Source: Candidatus Bipolaricaulota bacterium
GTDB taxonomy: Bacteria > Bipolaricaulota > Bipolaricaulia > UBA7950 > UBA9294
NCBI GenBank assembly: GCA_030612485.1
Contig: JAUWNS010000120.1
Coordinates: forward strand, 1 to 7,095
Length of the DNA: 7,095 nucleotides
Direction: 5' to 3'
Shown one piece after another: positions 1-6,426 of the stretch. The position numbers and the translations under genes are program-made. Positions within the stretch are counted from its first letter, which is position 1, and each line of letters opens with the position of its first letter. The notes under the pieces were generated by a model. The model was not told where the DNA came from. It saw only the letters and a program-made list of their open reading frames with translations, and ran no database searches.

Positions 1-1
1 A

Positions 2-2968
2 CTTGACCTTCAGCTCGCTTCTCACCGCCGCTACGCGGACTGGCGCTTTTACAAGGGAACCGAGATGGCCGATCTCGTCGAATCGCTCGCCGGTCGCCGC
101 GCAGCCGAGTGTTTCGCCACGCCCGACTATCCGGCGGAGAAGATCTATGCCAACGTTCAGCCGCTCTCCGGCGCCGCGGCAAACCTCGCCGTGTACGAGG
201 CGTTCGTCAATCCAGGGGATACCGTGATGGGGATGGACCTCACCGAGGGCGGACACCTCACTCATGGTTCTCGGTTTAACATCACCGGGAAACGCTACAA
301 CATCGTCTCCTACGCTGCCGACAGAAAGACCGGAAAGCTCGATTACGACAAGATCATGGAGCTCGCGAAGGATCACCGACCGCGGATGATCATCGGTGGG
401 TTCACCTCCTACCCGTGGCAGGCGGACTGGGCTTCTTTCCGCGAGATCGCCGATGCAGTCGGCGCGGTGCTCTTCGCCGATGTCGCCCATACCGCGGGGA
501 TGATCATCGGCGGTGTCTACCCCAACCCGATCGGAATTGCCGATGCAGTTGCGTTTACCACCCATAAGACACTCTGCGGCCCCCGCGGAGCAGTGATCCT
601 CTCCACCGATCCCGCGGTTGCGGGCCAAATCGATAATGCCATCTTCCCCGGCGAGCAGGGCGGCCACCACGTCAACAAGTTCGCCGCGATCGCCGTCGCG
701 TTGAAGATAGCGCAATCACAGGAGTTTAATGACCTGCAGCATCGGATCGTGGAGAATGCCGGGCACCTAGCGCAGGCCCTGCAGGAGCAAGGGCTCACCC
801 TTGCCTACAACGGGACGAACACCCACCTCCTTCTCGTCGACCTGAAGAAGCTTGAGAAAAAGACCGGCTTTGTCATGATGGGCGAGATCGCCTCCCGCAT
901 CCTTGACCTCGTGGGGATCGTCTGCAACAAGAACACGATTCCCGGCGATCACAGCGCGGCCGATGCGCACGGTATCCGCTTGGGAACCCCGTGGACGACG
1001 CAGCGCGGGATGGGAAAGGACGAGATGGAGCTCCTCGCTTCGATCATCGCCAAGGTCCTCCGCGCGATCCGTCCGTTCTCCTATCTCGGCCTGAACGGCG
1101 ACCTCTCACGGGGCAAGCTTCCGCTCTCCGTGCTCGAAGAAGCGCGAAGGGAGGTCCGAAAGCTCGTCTCCCACGTCGATCCTGCGGCCAGTTCTATCTC
1201 CTCTCCCCAAGAGAACCATTCTCGCTGGACGATCCTCCGTGTGCACGGCGGCCGCAGCCGCGCGCTGTTGAACGAAGCAATGACGACCGATCTCTTCACC
1301 ATGGATAATGGGGAACACCTCCGCACCTACCTCTTCGATGAAAAGGGAGAACTCCTCTCGGAGGCGATCGTGGGACAGATCGCGAAAGAGGACTACCTCG
1401 TCCTCGCCCCAAAGGAGAATGGAAAGAGCGTGAAGGAGTGGCTCTCCGGCATTGCCGACGGGTACATCCTGTTCGATGAGGAGGATCTCTTCCGCAAGGT
1501 ACAAGGACCGGCCCTGATCGAGGAGATTCCCGCGAGCGAGGTTTCCGAAGTACTTCACACCCTCCCCTCTCTCAACCTCCCGACAAACGGGGAAGATGCT
1601 GGGATTCAAGACCTTTATCAACAGCACCCCGAGCGGTTTGCAATCACCAAGCCGTACTTCATCGGCCAGAATCGGCTCGATCTCTCGCAGCCCGACCCCA
1701 CGCGAACCTCCTTCTCGTGGAATGAGGTGGAAGGTCCGCTCAAGCGAACACCACTCTACGAGTCACACGTAAAGCTCGGGGCGAGGCTCGTCCCGTTCGC
1801 CGGCTGGGAGATGCCGGTCTGGTACGCCTCGGCCCTGGAGGAGCACCGCGCCGTGCGGGAACGGGCTGGCGTGTTCGATCTCGGACACATGGGAGTCTTC
1901 CAGGTCGAAGGGCCGTACGCCACCGAGTTTCTGAACGCCGTGACCGCGAACTATGCCGCGTGGCTCGAGGACGGCGAGTCTCAGTACGCCTACCTCCTCG
2001 ACCCGGATGGAAACGTGATCGACGACATCTTCGTCTATCGCCGCGCCTGGGATCGCTACTTCGTGGTGGTGAACGCCTCCAATGAAGATAAAGACTGGGG
2101 CTGGCTCTCCGGTGTCAACGATGGCCGTTACCTGATAGATCGGGAGATTCCCGCCCGCCGTCCCGCTCCCAAGGTCACCCTGCGCAACCTGAAGGAGGAG
2201 CGGGGCGTGATGGACATCGCCCTGCAGGGACCCTTAAGCGAGGCAATTCTTATAAAGATCCTTGAAAAAAAGGAACAGATCCTTGTTAAATCCCTCAACC
2301 GGACCGAGTTCTGCGAGGTCGACATCGAGGATCATCAATTCCTGATCGCCCGTACCGGCTACACCGGCGAGGAGATCGGCTACGAGATCTACTCCGCACC
2401 TCCTGCTGCCGTGTGGATGTGGGAGAAGCTGATCGAGGTCGGCACACCACTCGGTCTCCTCCCCTGTGGACTCGCCTCACGCGACTCCACGCGCACCGAA
2501 GCGGGGTTGCCGCTCTACGGACACGATCTCGCTGGGCATTACGCTGTTAATCCGTACGAGGCTGGATTCGGCGCGTATGTCAAACTGCACAAGCCGTTCT
2601 TCATCGGTCGGGATGCCTGCGTCACCGCGTACACGAAACCCAAACGGGAGATCGTGCGCTTCCAGGTCAACACAGTCGGTACGCGCCCGATCCACAGTGG
2701 CGCGGCAGTGATCGATCGAAACGGCCTCTATCTCGGCCGGGTGACGAGCTGCGTCAGCCTGGGGGAGACTCAGGTCGGCCTAGCCCTTCTGGAAAAACTC
2801 GATGTCACTCCTGGCACGCCGATCACCCTCCTCAACTCACCACGCAGTGAAGAAGCAAAAACAGTCACCGCCCTCGAAGCGGGTGATCGAGTCGCCATCC
2901 CGGTTCCAGGGACGATCGTCTCTCGCTTCCCTGAGAAGCCTGCTCTCCCAAAGGCAGTCGGAGAGTAA
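2..2968 (+). CDS. GlyA-GcvT fusion: serine hydroxymethyltransferase joined to glycine cleavage T-protein (5' partial)
   Basis: The frame is open to the window edge, and the residues before the ATG at 65 (LDLQLASHRRYADWRFYKGT) already match SHMT, so that ATG is internal and the true start lies upstream. Numbering here counts from that Met. The SHMT part (to about 340) interconverts serine and glycine using PLP and tetrahydrofolate. It shows the PLP lysine K168 in TTHKTLCGPRG, with D139 and H142 in FADVAHTAGM at the same spacing as E. coli D200/H203/K229, and R305 in GIRLGTP. The GcvT part (561-967) is the aminomethyltransferase of glycine cleavage. It begins RTPLYESHVKLGARLVPFAG, has the conserved Asp pair D653/D654 (GNVIDD), then TGYTGEE, CGLASRDSTRTEAGLPLYG and the C-terminal barrel. 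Residues 388-492 look like an extra degenerate GcvT-type domain. The product should be cytoplasmic. Both halves use folate, so channelling of methylene-THF is a reasonable inference. The family calls are firm; activity of each half is inferred. Confidence 0.93.
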   Translation, partial: LDLQLASHRRYADWRFYKGTEMADLVESLAGRRAAECFATPDYPAEKIYANVQPLSGAAANLAVYEAFVNPGDTVMGMDLTEGGHLTHGSRFNITGKRYNIVSYAADRKTGKLDYDKIMELAKDHRPRMIIGGFTSYPWQADWASFREIADAVGAVLFADVAHTAGMIIGGVYPNPIGIADAVAFTTHKTLCGPRGAVILSTDPAVAGQIDNAIFPGEQGGHHVNKFAAIAVALKIAQSQEFNDLQHRIVENAGHLAQALQEQGLTLAYNGTNTHLLLVDLKKLEKKTGFVMMGEIASRILDLVGIVCNKNTIPGDHSAADAHGIRLGTPWTTQRGMGKDEMELLASIIAKVLRAIRPFSYLGLNGDLSRGKLPLSVLEEARREVRKLVSHVDPAASSISSPQENHSRWTILRVHGGRSRALLNEAMTTDLFTMDNGEHLRTYLFDEKGELLSEAIVGQIAKEDYLVLAPKENGKSVKEWLSGIADGYILFDEEDLFRKVQGPALIEEIPASEVSEVLHTLPSLNLPTNGEDAGIQDLYQQHPERFAITKPYFIGQNRLDLSQPDPTRTSFSWNEVEGPLKRTPLYESHVKLGARLVPFAGWEMPVWYASALEEHRAVRERAGVFDLGHMGVFQVEGPYATEFLNAVTANYAAWLEDGESQYAYLLDPDGNVIDDIFVYRRAWDRYFVVVNASNEDKDWGWLSGVNDGRYLIDREIPARRPAPKVTLRNLKEERGVMDIALQGPLSEAILIKILEKKEQILVKSLNRTEFCEVDIEDHQFLIARTGYTGEEIGYEIYSAPPAAVWMWEKLIEVGTPLGLLPCGLASRDSTRTEAGLPLYGHDLAGHYAVNPYEAGFGAYVKLHKPFFIGRDACVTAYTKPKREIVRFQVNTVGTRPIHSGAAVIDRNGLYLGRVTSCVSLGETQVGLALLEKLDVTPGTPITLLNSPRSEEAKTVTALEAGDRVAIPVPGTIVSRFPEKPALPKAVGE
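1226..1540 (+). other. Degenerate GcvT/YgfZ-like domain between the GlyA and GcvT parts
   Basis: This codes for residues 388-492 of the fusion (from Met at 65). It lines up by eye with the N-terminal folate-binding part of the real GcvT domain (residues 614 onward) in the same protein. VHGGRSRALLNEAMTTD pairs with VEGPYATEFLNAVTAN, NGEHLRTYLFDEKGELLSE with DGESQYAYLLDPDGNVIDD, and EWLSGIADGYIL with GWLSGVNDGRYL. The conserved Asp pair of GcvT is replaced by S432/E433, so this copy is probably not catalytic. It could bind folate or serve as a structural spacer. The alternative is a non-homologous linker with chance likeness, but three ordered blocks with near-equal spacing argue against that. 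Confidence 0.65.
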
Positions 2969-2970
2969 GG

Positions 2971-3163
2971 AGAATTGTTTCACCACGAAGGACACGAAGA
3001 GCGCTGAGGAATTGAGAGATCGGGAGATTGAATGATCGGGAGATTGGGAAGTTCAATCGCTCAATCACCCAACTCTGCTATCCTCTCTGCGGATGTTGCA
3101 GCTTGAATCGAATGCTATTCTTCGTGTCCTTCGTGCTCTTCGTGCTCTTCGTGGTGAATTCTC
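2971..3163. repeat. Foldback (MITE/REP-like) repeat element with CACGAAG heptamers
   Basis: The outer arms are inverted copies: AGAATT(GTTT)CACCACGAAG at 2971-2990 against CTTCGTGGTGAATTCT at 3148-3163. The left arm has two CACGAAG units (2984, 2993) and the right arm four CTTCGTG units (3120, 3129, 3138, 3147), all at 9-bp spacing. Nested inside are ATTGAG (3011-3016) with CTCAAT (3060-3065) and GATTGAA (3026-3032) with TTCAATC (3052-3058). There is also a 13-bp direct repeat, GATCGGGAGATTG, at 3018-3030 and 3034-3046. The element carries no gene. It begins 3 bases after the GlyA-GcvT stop and could form a strong RNA hairpin that ends or protects that transcript. From memory, CACGAAG-rich palindromes recur between genes in many environmental bacteria; the copy number here is unknown. 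Confidence 0.75.
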
Positions 3164-3247
3164 TGTTGTCATCCGTCCCGTGCGAACCGAAATTAGATGT
3201 CACTACCCACTCGAAATAGCGAGAAGCCATAAAAGGCAAGCAGTGTT

Positions 3248-3276
3248 TTGCGCCCGTATAAAGTATTAGCTATGAT
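3248..3276 (+). promoter_or_regulatory. Probable sigma70-type promoter of the RM gene
   Basis: A weak -35 (TTGCGC, 3248-3253) is followed by a 17-bp spacer and a good -10 (TATGAT, 3271-3276, five of six consensus bases). The transcript would start near 3283 and give a leader of about 23 bases with the Shine-Dalgarno inside it. The spacing is ideal, but the -35 matches only in its first three bases. Confidence 0.45.
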
Positions 3277-3290
3277 GGTGTAGAACTTGA

Positions 3291-3297
3291 AGAGGAG
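3291..3297 (+). promoter_or_regulatory. Shine-Dalgarno site for the RM gene
   Basis: AGAGGAG lies 8 bases before the ATG at 3306, a strong site at normal spacing. It fixes that start codon. Confidence 0.75.
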
Positions 3298-3305
3298 AAT
3301 AACGA

Positions 3306-5264
3306 ATGCCGACACCGCAGGAAGTCAGCGAGCTTGTCAAACGGTTCGAACGCAATCGCGAGAGCTACCGTAGCAGCGAATACAACGAGACCCAGGCTCG
3401 CCGGGAGTTCATCGACCCATTCTTCAAGGCTTTTGGTTGGGATATTGATAACGAACAGGGCTACGCCGAGGCGTACAAGGACGTGGTCCACGAGGACGCG
3501 ATCAAGATCGGTGGGGCGACCAAGGCCCCAGACTACGCCCTCCGCATCGGCGGTGTGCGCAAGTTCTTCGTCGAGGCAAAGCGCCCCGGAGTTGATATCA
3601 AGAACGATCCCGACCCCGCCTATCAACTCCGTCGTTATGCCTGGTCGGCTAAACTGCCGCTCTCCATCCTCACCGACTTCGAGGAACTCGCCGTCTATGA
3701 CTGCAGGATAAAGCCCAGCAAGACTGACAAAGCGTCTGTAGCGCGCATCCTCTACTTCACCTACCATGAGTACGAGGATCGCTGGGACGAGATCGCTTCC
3801 ATCTTCTCCCGCGAGGAGATCCTCAAGGGCTCGTTCGATAGGTACGCAGAGTCGGCCAAGAAGAAGCGCGGGACAGCCGAGGTGGACGATGCTTTCCTAA
3901 AGGAGATCGAGAATTGGCGCGATCTCTTCGCGAGGAACATTGCCCTGCGTAACCCGAGCCTCTCCACGCGCGAGCTTAACTATGCTGTTCAGCGAACGGT
4001 CGATCGGATCATCTTCTTACGGATCTGCGAGGATCGGGGAATCGAGCCCTATGGCCAGCTTAGGGGTTTGCAGAACGGAACGCGTGCGTACGAGCGGTTG
4101 TGTCAGATCTTCCGCCGTGCCGATGAGCGCTACAACTCCGGCCTGTTTCACTTCAGTGCGGAGAAGGAGCGGTCCGACCCACCCGACGACCTTACGCTCA
4201 ATCTCACGATCGACGACAAGGTGCTGAAGGAGATCTTCAAGGGTCTCTACTACCCGGAAAGCCCATTTGAGTTCTCCGTCCTCCCCGCCGACATCCTTGG
4301 CCACATCTACGAGCAGTTCCTCGGCAAGGTGATCCGGTTGACACCTGGTCACCATGCCAAGGTGGAGGACAAGCCAGAGGTGAAGAAAGCCGGCGGTGTC
4401 TACTACACCCCGACCTACATTGTTGACTACATCGTCAAGAACACCGTGGGGAAGCTCCTTGAGAGGAACACCCCAACCAAAGTGGCAAAGGTCAGGGTGC
4501 TCGATCCCGCCTGCGGCTCCGGGTCGTTCCTCCTCGGGGCGTACCAGTATCTCCTCGACTGGCACCAGGAGTGGTACGCAAAGCACGATCCTGAGAAGCA
4601 CGCGAAAGGACGATCACCCAAGGTCTATCTTGGCCCGGGCAACGAGTGGCGACTGACCACAGCCGAGAAAAAGCGCGTCCTGCTCAACAACATCTACGGT
4701 GTGGACATCGACACCCAGGCGGTGGAAGTGACCAAGCTCTCGCTCCTGCTGAAGGTCCTCGAAGGCGAGAACGCAGAGACGTTAGGAAAAACCTTCAAGC
4801 TCTTCCATGAGCGTGCACTCCCTGATCTAGGTGAGAACATCAAGTGCGGCAACTCGCTAGTCGCTCCTGACTTCTACGAGGGACAGCAGTTAAGCCTACT
4901 CGATGACGAGGAACGCTACCGGATCAACGCGTTCGACTGGAACGCCGAGTTTCCAGAGGTATTCACACCCTCTCCTGTTGGGAGAGGGCAGGGTGAGGGT
5001 AATGGCTTCGACGCCGTGATCGGGAATCCGCCGTGGGTTTTCACTCGAGAGGGGGACTTCGCTGTACAGATGAAGCGATATGTTCAGGATACGTATCTTG
5101 GGTCTCTCGAAGGTTCCCAGATGGGAAGGGCCAAGCAATCGGGGAAGATTAACCTCTTTGCTATATTTATCCTACAATCCCTGCGTCTACTTAGGAGTGA
5201 AGGGTTTTTCGGATATATTGTACCCAACACCCTTCTCCGTGCAACGATCTACGATATTGTGTGA
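3306..5264 (+). CDS. N-terminal part of type IIG enzyme: nuclease plus N6-adenine methyltransferase domain (652 aa, truncated)
   Basis: The start is the ATG at 3306 with AGAGGAG 8 bases upstream. Residues 1 to about 190 form an HsdR-N-like nuclease with a PD-(D/E)XK site: P75-D76 in APDYALRIGG and E90-A-K92 in FFVEAKRPG. Residues of about 190-350 are a helical connector. The methyltransferase follows, with motif X (GGVYYTPTYIVDYIV, YYTP at 366-369), SAM-binding motif I (DPACGSGSF, 400-408), an acidic GVDID (D467/D469) and catalytic motif IV NPPW (574-577) for adenine N6. A TPSPVGRGQGEGN stretch (554-566) next to NPPW is encoded by an inserted palindromic repeat. The protein ends at TIYDIV, before the end of the methyltransferase fold and without any target-recognition domain. 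Alone it should not recognise DNA specifically. Product class is firm; function of the fragment is doubtful. Confidence 0.85.
   Translation: MPTPQEVSELVKRFERNRESYRSSEYNETQARREFIDPFFKAFGWDIDNEQGYAEAYKDVVHEDAIKIGGATKAPDYALRIGGVRKFFVEAKRPGVDIKNDPDPAYQLRRYAWSAKLPLSILTDFEELAVYDCRIKPSKTDKASVARILYFTYHEYEDRWDEIASIFSREEILKGSFDRYAESAKKKRGTAEVDDAFLKEIENWRDLFARNIALRNPSLSTRELNYAVQRTVDRIIFLRICEDRGIEPYGQLRGLQNGTRAYERLCQIFRRADERYNSGLFHFSAEKERSDPPDDLTLNLTIDDKVLKEIFKGLYYPESPFEFSVLPADILGHIYEQFLGKVIRLTPGHHAKVEDKPEVKKAGGVYYTPTYIVDYIVKNTVGKLLERNTPTKVAKVRVLDPACGSGSFLLGAYQYLLDWHQEWYAKHDPEKHAKGRSPKVYLGPGNEWRLTTAEKKRVLLNNIYGVDIDTQAVEVTKLSLLLKVLEGENAETLGKTFKLFHERALPDLGENIKCGNSLVAPDFYEGQQLSLLDDEERYRINAFDWNAEFPEVFTPSPVGRGQGEGNGFDAVIGNPPWVFTREGDFAVQMKRYVQDTYLGSLEGSQMGRAKQSGKINLFAIFILQSLRLLRSEGFFGYIVPNTLLRATIYDIV
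4964..5002. repeat. Palindromic REP-like insertion inside the methyltransferase coding sequence
   Basis: CCCTCTCC (4968-4975) and GGAGAGGG (4981-4988) form a perfect 8-bp stem with a 5-base loop TGTTG. CACCCT (4966-4971) can alternatively pair with AGGGTG (4990-4995). Read in frame it gives TPSPVGRGQGEGN between FPEVF and GFDAVIGNPPW, two segments that are nearly adjacent in related enzymes as I recall them. The length keeps the frame open. CCCTCTCC/GGAGAGGG palindromes are common dispersed intergenic repeats in many bacteria, so insertion of such a repeat is likelier than local expansion. Confidence 0.6.
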
Positions 5265-6242
5265 AGGTACATCCTAGACACGGCGCGCATTATTACCATT
5301 GTTGACCTTGGTCCTCAGGTATTCAAACGAGTTACCGCATCTACGATCGTTGTCGTGCTGGAGAAAGCGCAAGCGGAGGCCGATCACTTGGTACAAGTTA
5401 TAGAGGGCCTAGAACCGACCTGTATCGGTTCAACCAAGTACGCGTCACAAGAAGGCTTCTTCGACAACACCAGCTTCGTGTTCAGCATCCACGCCAGCGA
5501 AGTCACGAGCACACTCTTGACCAAGATAGATGGTGGTTGCCTGCGCCTTGGGAACATCTCTATCATCCATGCGGGTGGTATTGCAACGGGACCGGGCAAG
5601 CACAAGTATATCGCTGACCGCAAGATATCCGATATCTATAAGCCACTTCTGGAAGGAAAGGATATTCGGCGGTATCATATCACTTTTAAAGATCGATTCA
5701 TTCTATACGAGCGCGAAAAACTCTACCGGGCAAGGGACGAGCGTATTTTCTTAGCTGATGAGAAGCTCATAACGCGAAGGATTGGAGGCGGCAGTAACGC
5801 ACTTGTGGCAGCATACGATGATCAACAGTACTATACATTCAACTCGACTAATACGATCTTGTCACAGGCTGATGCTCAATGGTCCCTCAAGTATGTACTT
5901 GGTTTGCTAAATTCGAAACTTCTAAACTGGTACTATATTGCCCGCTATACAAATAGATCTACTCTTACAGTTAACGTGTCCAAGACATTCCTGAAGGAAT
6001 TGCCCATACCTCGAATTGTCTTCTCCAATCCCACCGACAAAGCTCGTCATGACCGAATGGTCGAACTTGTCGAGACGATGCTTAAGCTGCACAAGGATCG
6101 CCAAGCCGCCAAGACTAATCATGAGAAATCGTTCATCAAGCGCCAGATCGACGAGACCGACAAGCAGATCGACCAACTCGTCTACAAGCTCTACGGCCTA
6201 ACGGACGAAGAGATCCGCATCGTCGAGGAGGCAACCAAGTGA
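5265..6242 (+). CDS. C-terminal part of type IIG enzyme: end of methyltransferase fold and target-recognition domain
   Basis: This continues in phase after the TGA. It begins RYILDTARIITIVDLGPQVF, the end of the methyltransferase fold. Then comes a TaqI-C/Eco57I-type recognition region: GKDIRRYHITFKDRFILYE (G784 in whole-gene numbering), YVLGLLNSKLLNWYYI and FLKELPIP. A charged helical tail ends KLYGLTDEEIRIVEEA, a typical finish for the family. No credible start codon exists: the first in-frame options are GTG at 5355 (giving 295 aa, no Shine-Dalgarno, and missing about 30 homologous residues) and then ATGs only near the end. It is therefore best read as the orphaned half of the broken gene, or as readthrough product. 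Its 3' end at the TGA 6240-6242 fits relatives. GC falls to about 37-40% in blocks at 5641-5700 and 5821-6000. Confidence 0.75.
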   Translation, partial: RYILDTARIITIVDLGPQVFKRVTASTIVVVLEKAQAEADHLVQVIEGLEPTCIGSTKYASQEGFFDNTSFVFSIHASEVTSTLLTKIDGGCLRLGNISIIHAGGIATGPGKHKYIADRKISDIYKPLLEGKDIRRYHITFKDRFILYEREKLYRARDERIFLADEKLITRRIGGGSNALVAAYDDQQYYTFNSTNTILSQADAQWSLKYVLGLLNSKLLNWYYIARYTNRSTLTVNVSKTFLKELPIPRIVFSNPTDKARHDRMVELVETMLKLHKDRQAAKTNHEKSFIKRQIDETDKQIDQLVYKLYGLTDEEIRIVEEATK

Positions 6243-6341
6243 CTGTCAGATCCCAGAAGCCCCAGCCCGTCATCTTGTCATGCAATGATACGATTGTCAA
6301 TACTTGGGCATCCAATATCCCAAGAGATGGCAGGAATAGAA

Positions 6342-6370
6342 TTGACACCCGCCGCTCTTCGATATACTAT
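6342..6370 (+). promoter_or_regulatory. Possible upstream promoter of the transposase
   Basis: A perfect TTGACA (6342-6347) is followed by 17 bp and TACTAT (6365-6370), or by 15 bp and TATACT (6363-6368). The -10 is imperfect in either reading. It lies 48 bp upstream of the stronger promoter, in tandem with it. Confidence 0.3.
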
Positions 6371-6389
6371 TAAACCGTGCGAAATAACC

Positions 6390-6418
6390 TTGACATTGTC
6401 ATGACCATGAGATATAAT
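6390..6418 (+). promoter_or_regulatory. Perfect-consensus sigma70 promoter of the transposase
   Basis: TTGACA (6390-6395), a 17-bp spacer and TATAAT (6413-6418) match the consensus at all twelve positions. The likely start base is A6424 or A6427, six or nine bases past the -10, which puts the 5' end of the mRNA at or within three bases of the ATG at 6427. The spacer contains the palindrome GTCATGAC (6398-6405), and TGACA-T-TGTCA (6391-6401) overlaps the -35. Either could be a repressor site. Confidence 0.75.
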
Positions 6419-6426
6419 TTTTCATT

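Larger units (their letters stand above)
3164..3305. other. Intergenic leader region of the restriction-modification gene
   Basis: Together with the foldback repeat this fills the 337-base gap between the GlyA-GcvT stop and the RM start. I see no open reading frame with a ribosome site, no tRNA-like fold and no T-run terminator. The only supported signals are the promoter and Shine-Dalgarno listed separately. Confidence 0.6.
3306..6242 (+). pseudogene. Type IIG (Eco57I-like) restriction-methylation gene interrupted by one in-frame TGA
   Basis: The two open frames 3306-5264 and 5265-6242 are in the same phase, separated only by TGA at codon 653 (5262-5264). Read through, they give one protein of 978 positions with the family's order: PD-(D/E)XK nuclease, helical linker, N6-adenine methyltransferase, target-recognition domain, helical tail. 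That matches the roughly 950-1000 residues usual for these enzymes. The sequence around the stop reads YDIV-stop-RYILD where relatives, as I recall them, read like YDIVRRYIL, so an Arg codon CGA changed to TGA by one C-to-T step is the simplest explanation. No frameshift is seen and the coding pattern is intact on both sides, so the event is recent, a population variant, a sequencing error or suppressed by readthrough. If the stop is real, both cutting and methylating activity are probably lost. Confidence 0.75.
6243..6426. other. Intergenic region between the RM gene and the transposase
   Basis: It holds the transposase promoter and several small symmetric motifs. CTTGGG (6303-6308) pairs with CCCAAG (6319-6324), nested within TGTCAAT (6295-6301) and ATTGACA (6341-6347). 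TTGTCATG occurs at 6275-6282 and again at 6396-6403. The left terminal inverted repeat of the insertion sequence must lie somewhere here, but it cannot be fixed without the right end. No T-run follows the CTTGGG hairpin, so I do not call it a terminator. Confidence 0.5.

Noticed and set aside
2266..2272. A-AAA-AAG slippery heptamer in the zero frame of the GcvT part, as in dnaX frameshifting
   Set aside because: The -1 frame stops within about eight codons, I see no downstream hairpin or well-placed Shine-Dalgarno stimulator, and the zero frame is fully conserved GcvT. Lys-Lys coding by chance is likelier.
3120..3153. Short CRISPR-like or tandem repeat array
   Set aside because: The units are 7 bases at 9-bp spacing with no spacers, and they mirror the left arm of the foldback element.
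3028..3219. Small + strand open frame with a hydrophobic stretch
   Set aside because: It is the translation of the foldback repeat (FVSFVLFVLFVV comes from the heptamers) and has no ribosome site.
3270..3767. 165-codon - strand open frame, and likewise 1106-1627
   Set aside because: Both are antisense to well-supported domains and have no homology or start signal that I recognise.
4017..4601. 194-codon open frame on the - strand
   Set aside because: It lies opposite the conserved methyltransferase motifs in GC-rich DNA, where long antisense frames are common, and shows no recognisable domain.
5262..5264. TGA read as an amino acid under a variant genetic code
   Set aside because: TGA ends the same gene at 6240-6242 exactly where relatives end, no other coding region uses TGA internally, and Trp is encoded by TGG throughout.
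5355..6242. Independent gene starting at GTG 5355
   Set aside because: There is no Shine-Dalgarno, and the 30 codons before it are homologous to the family, so that start would drop conserved sequence. The stretch is the continuation of the upstream frame.
6303..6324. CTTGGG/CCCAAG hairpin as a terminator of the RM gene
   Set aside because: The stem is only 6 bp with a 10-base loop, and no T-run follows.
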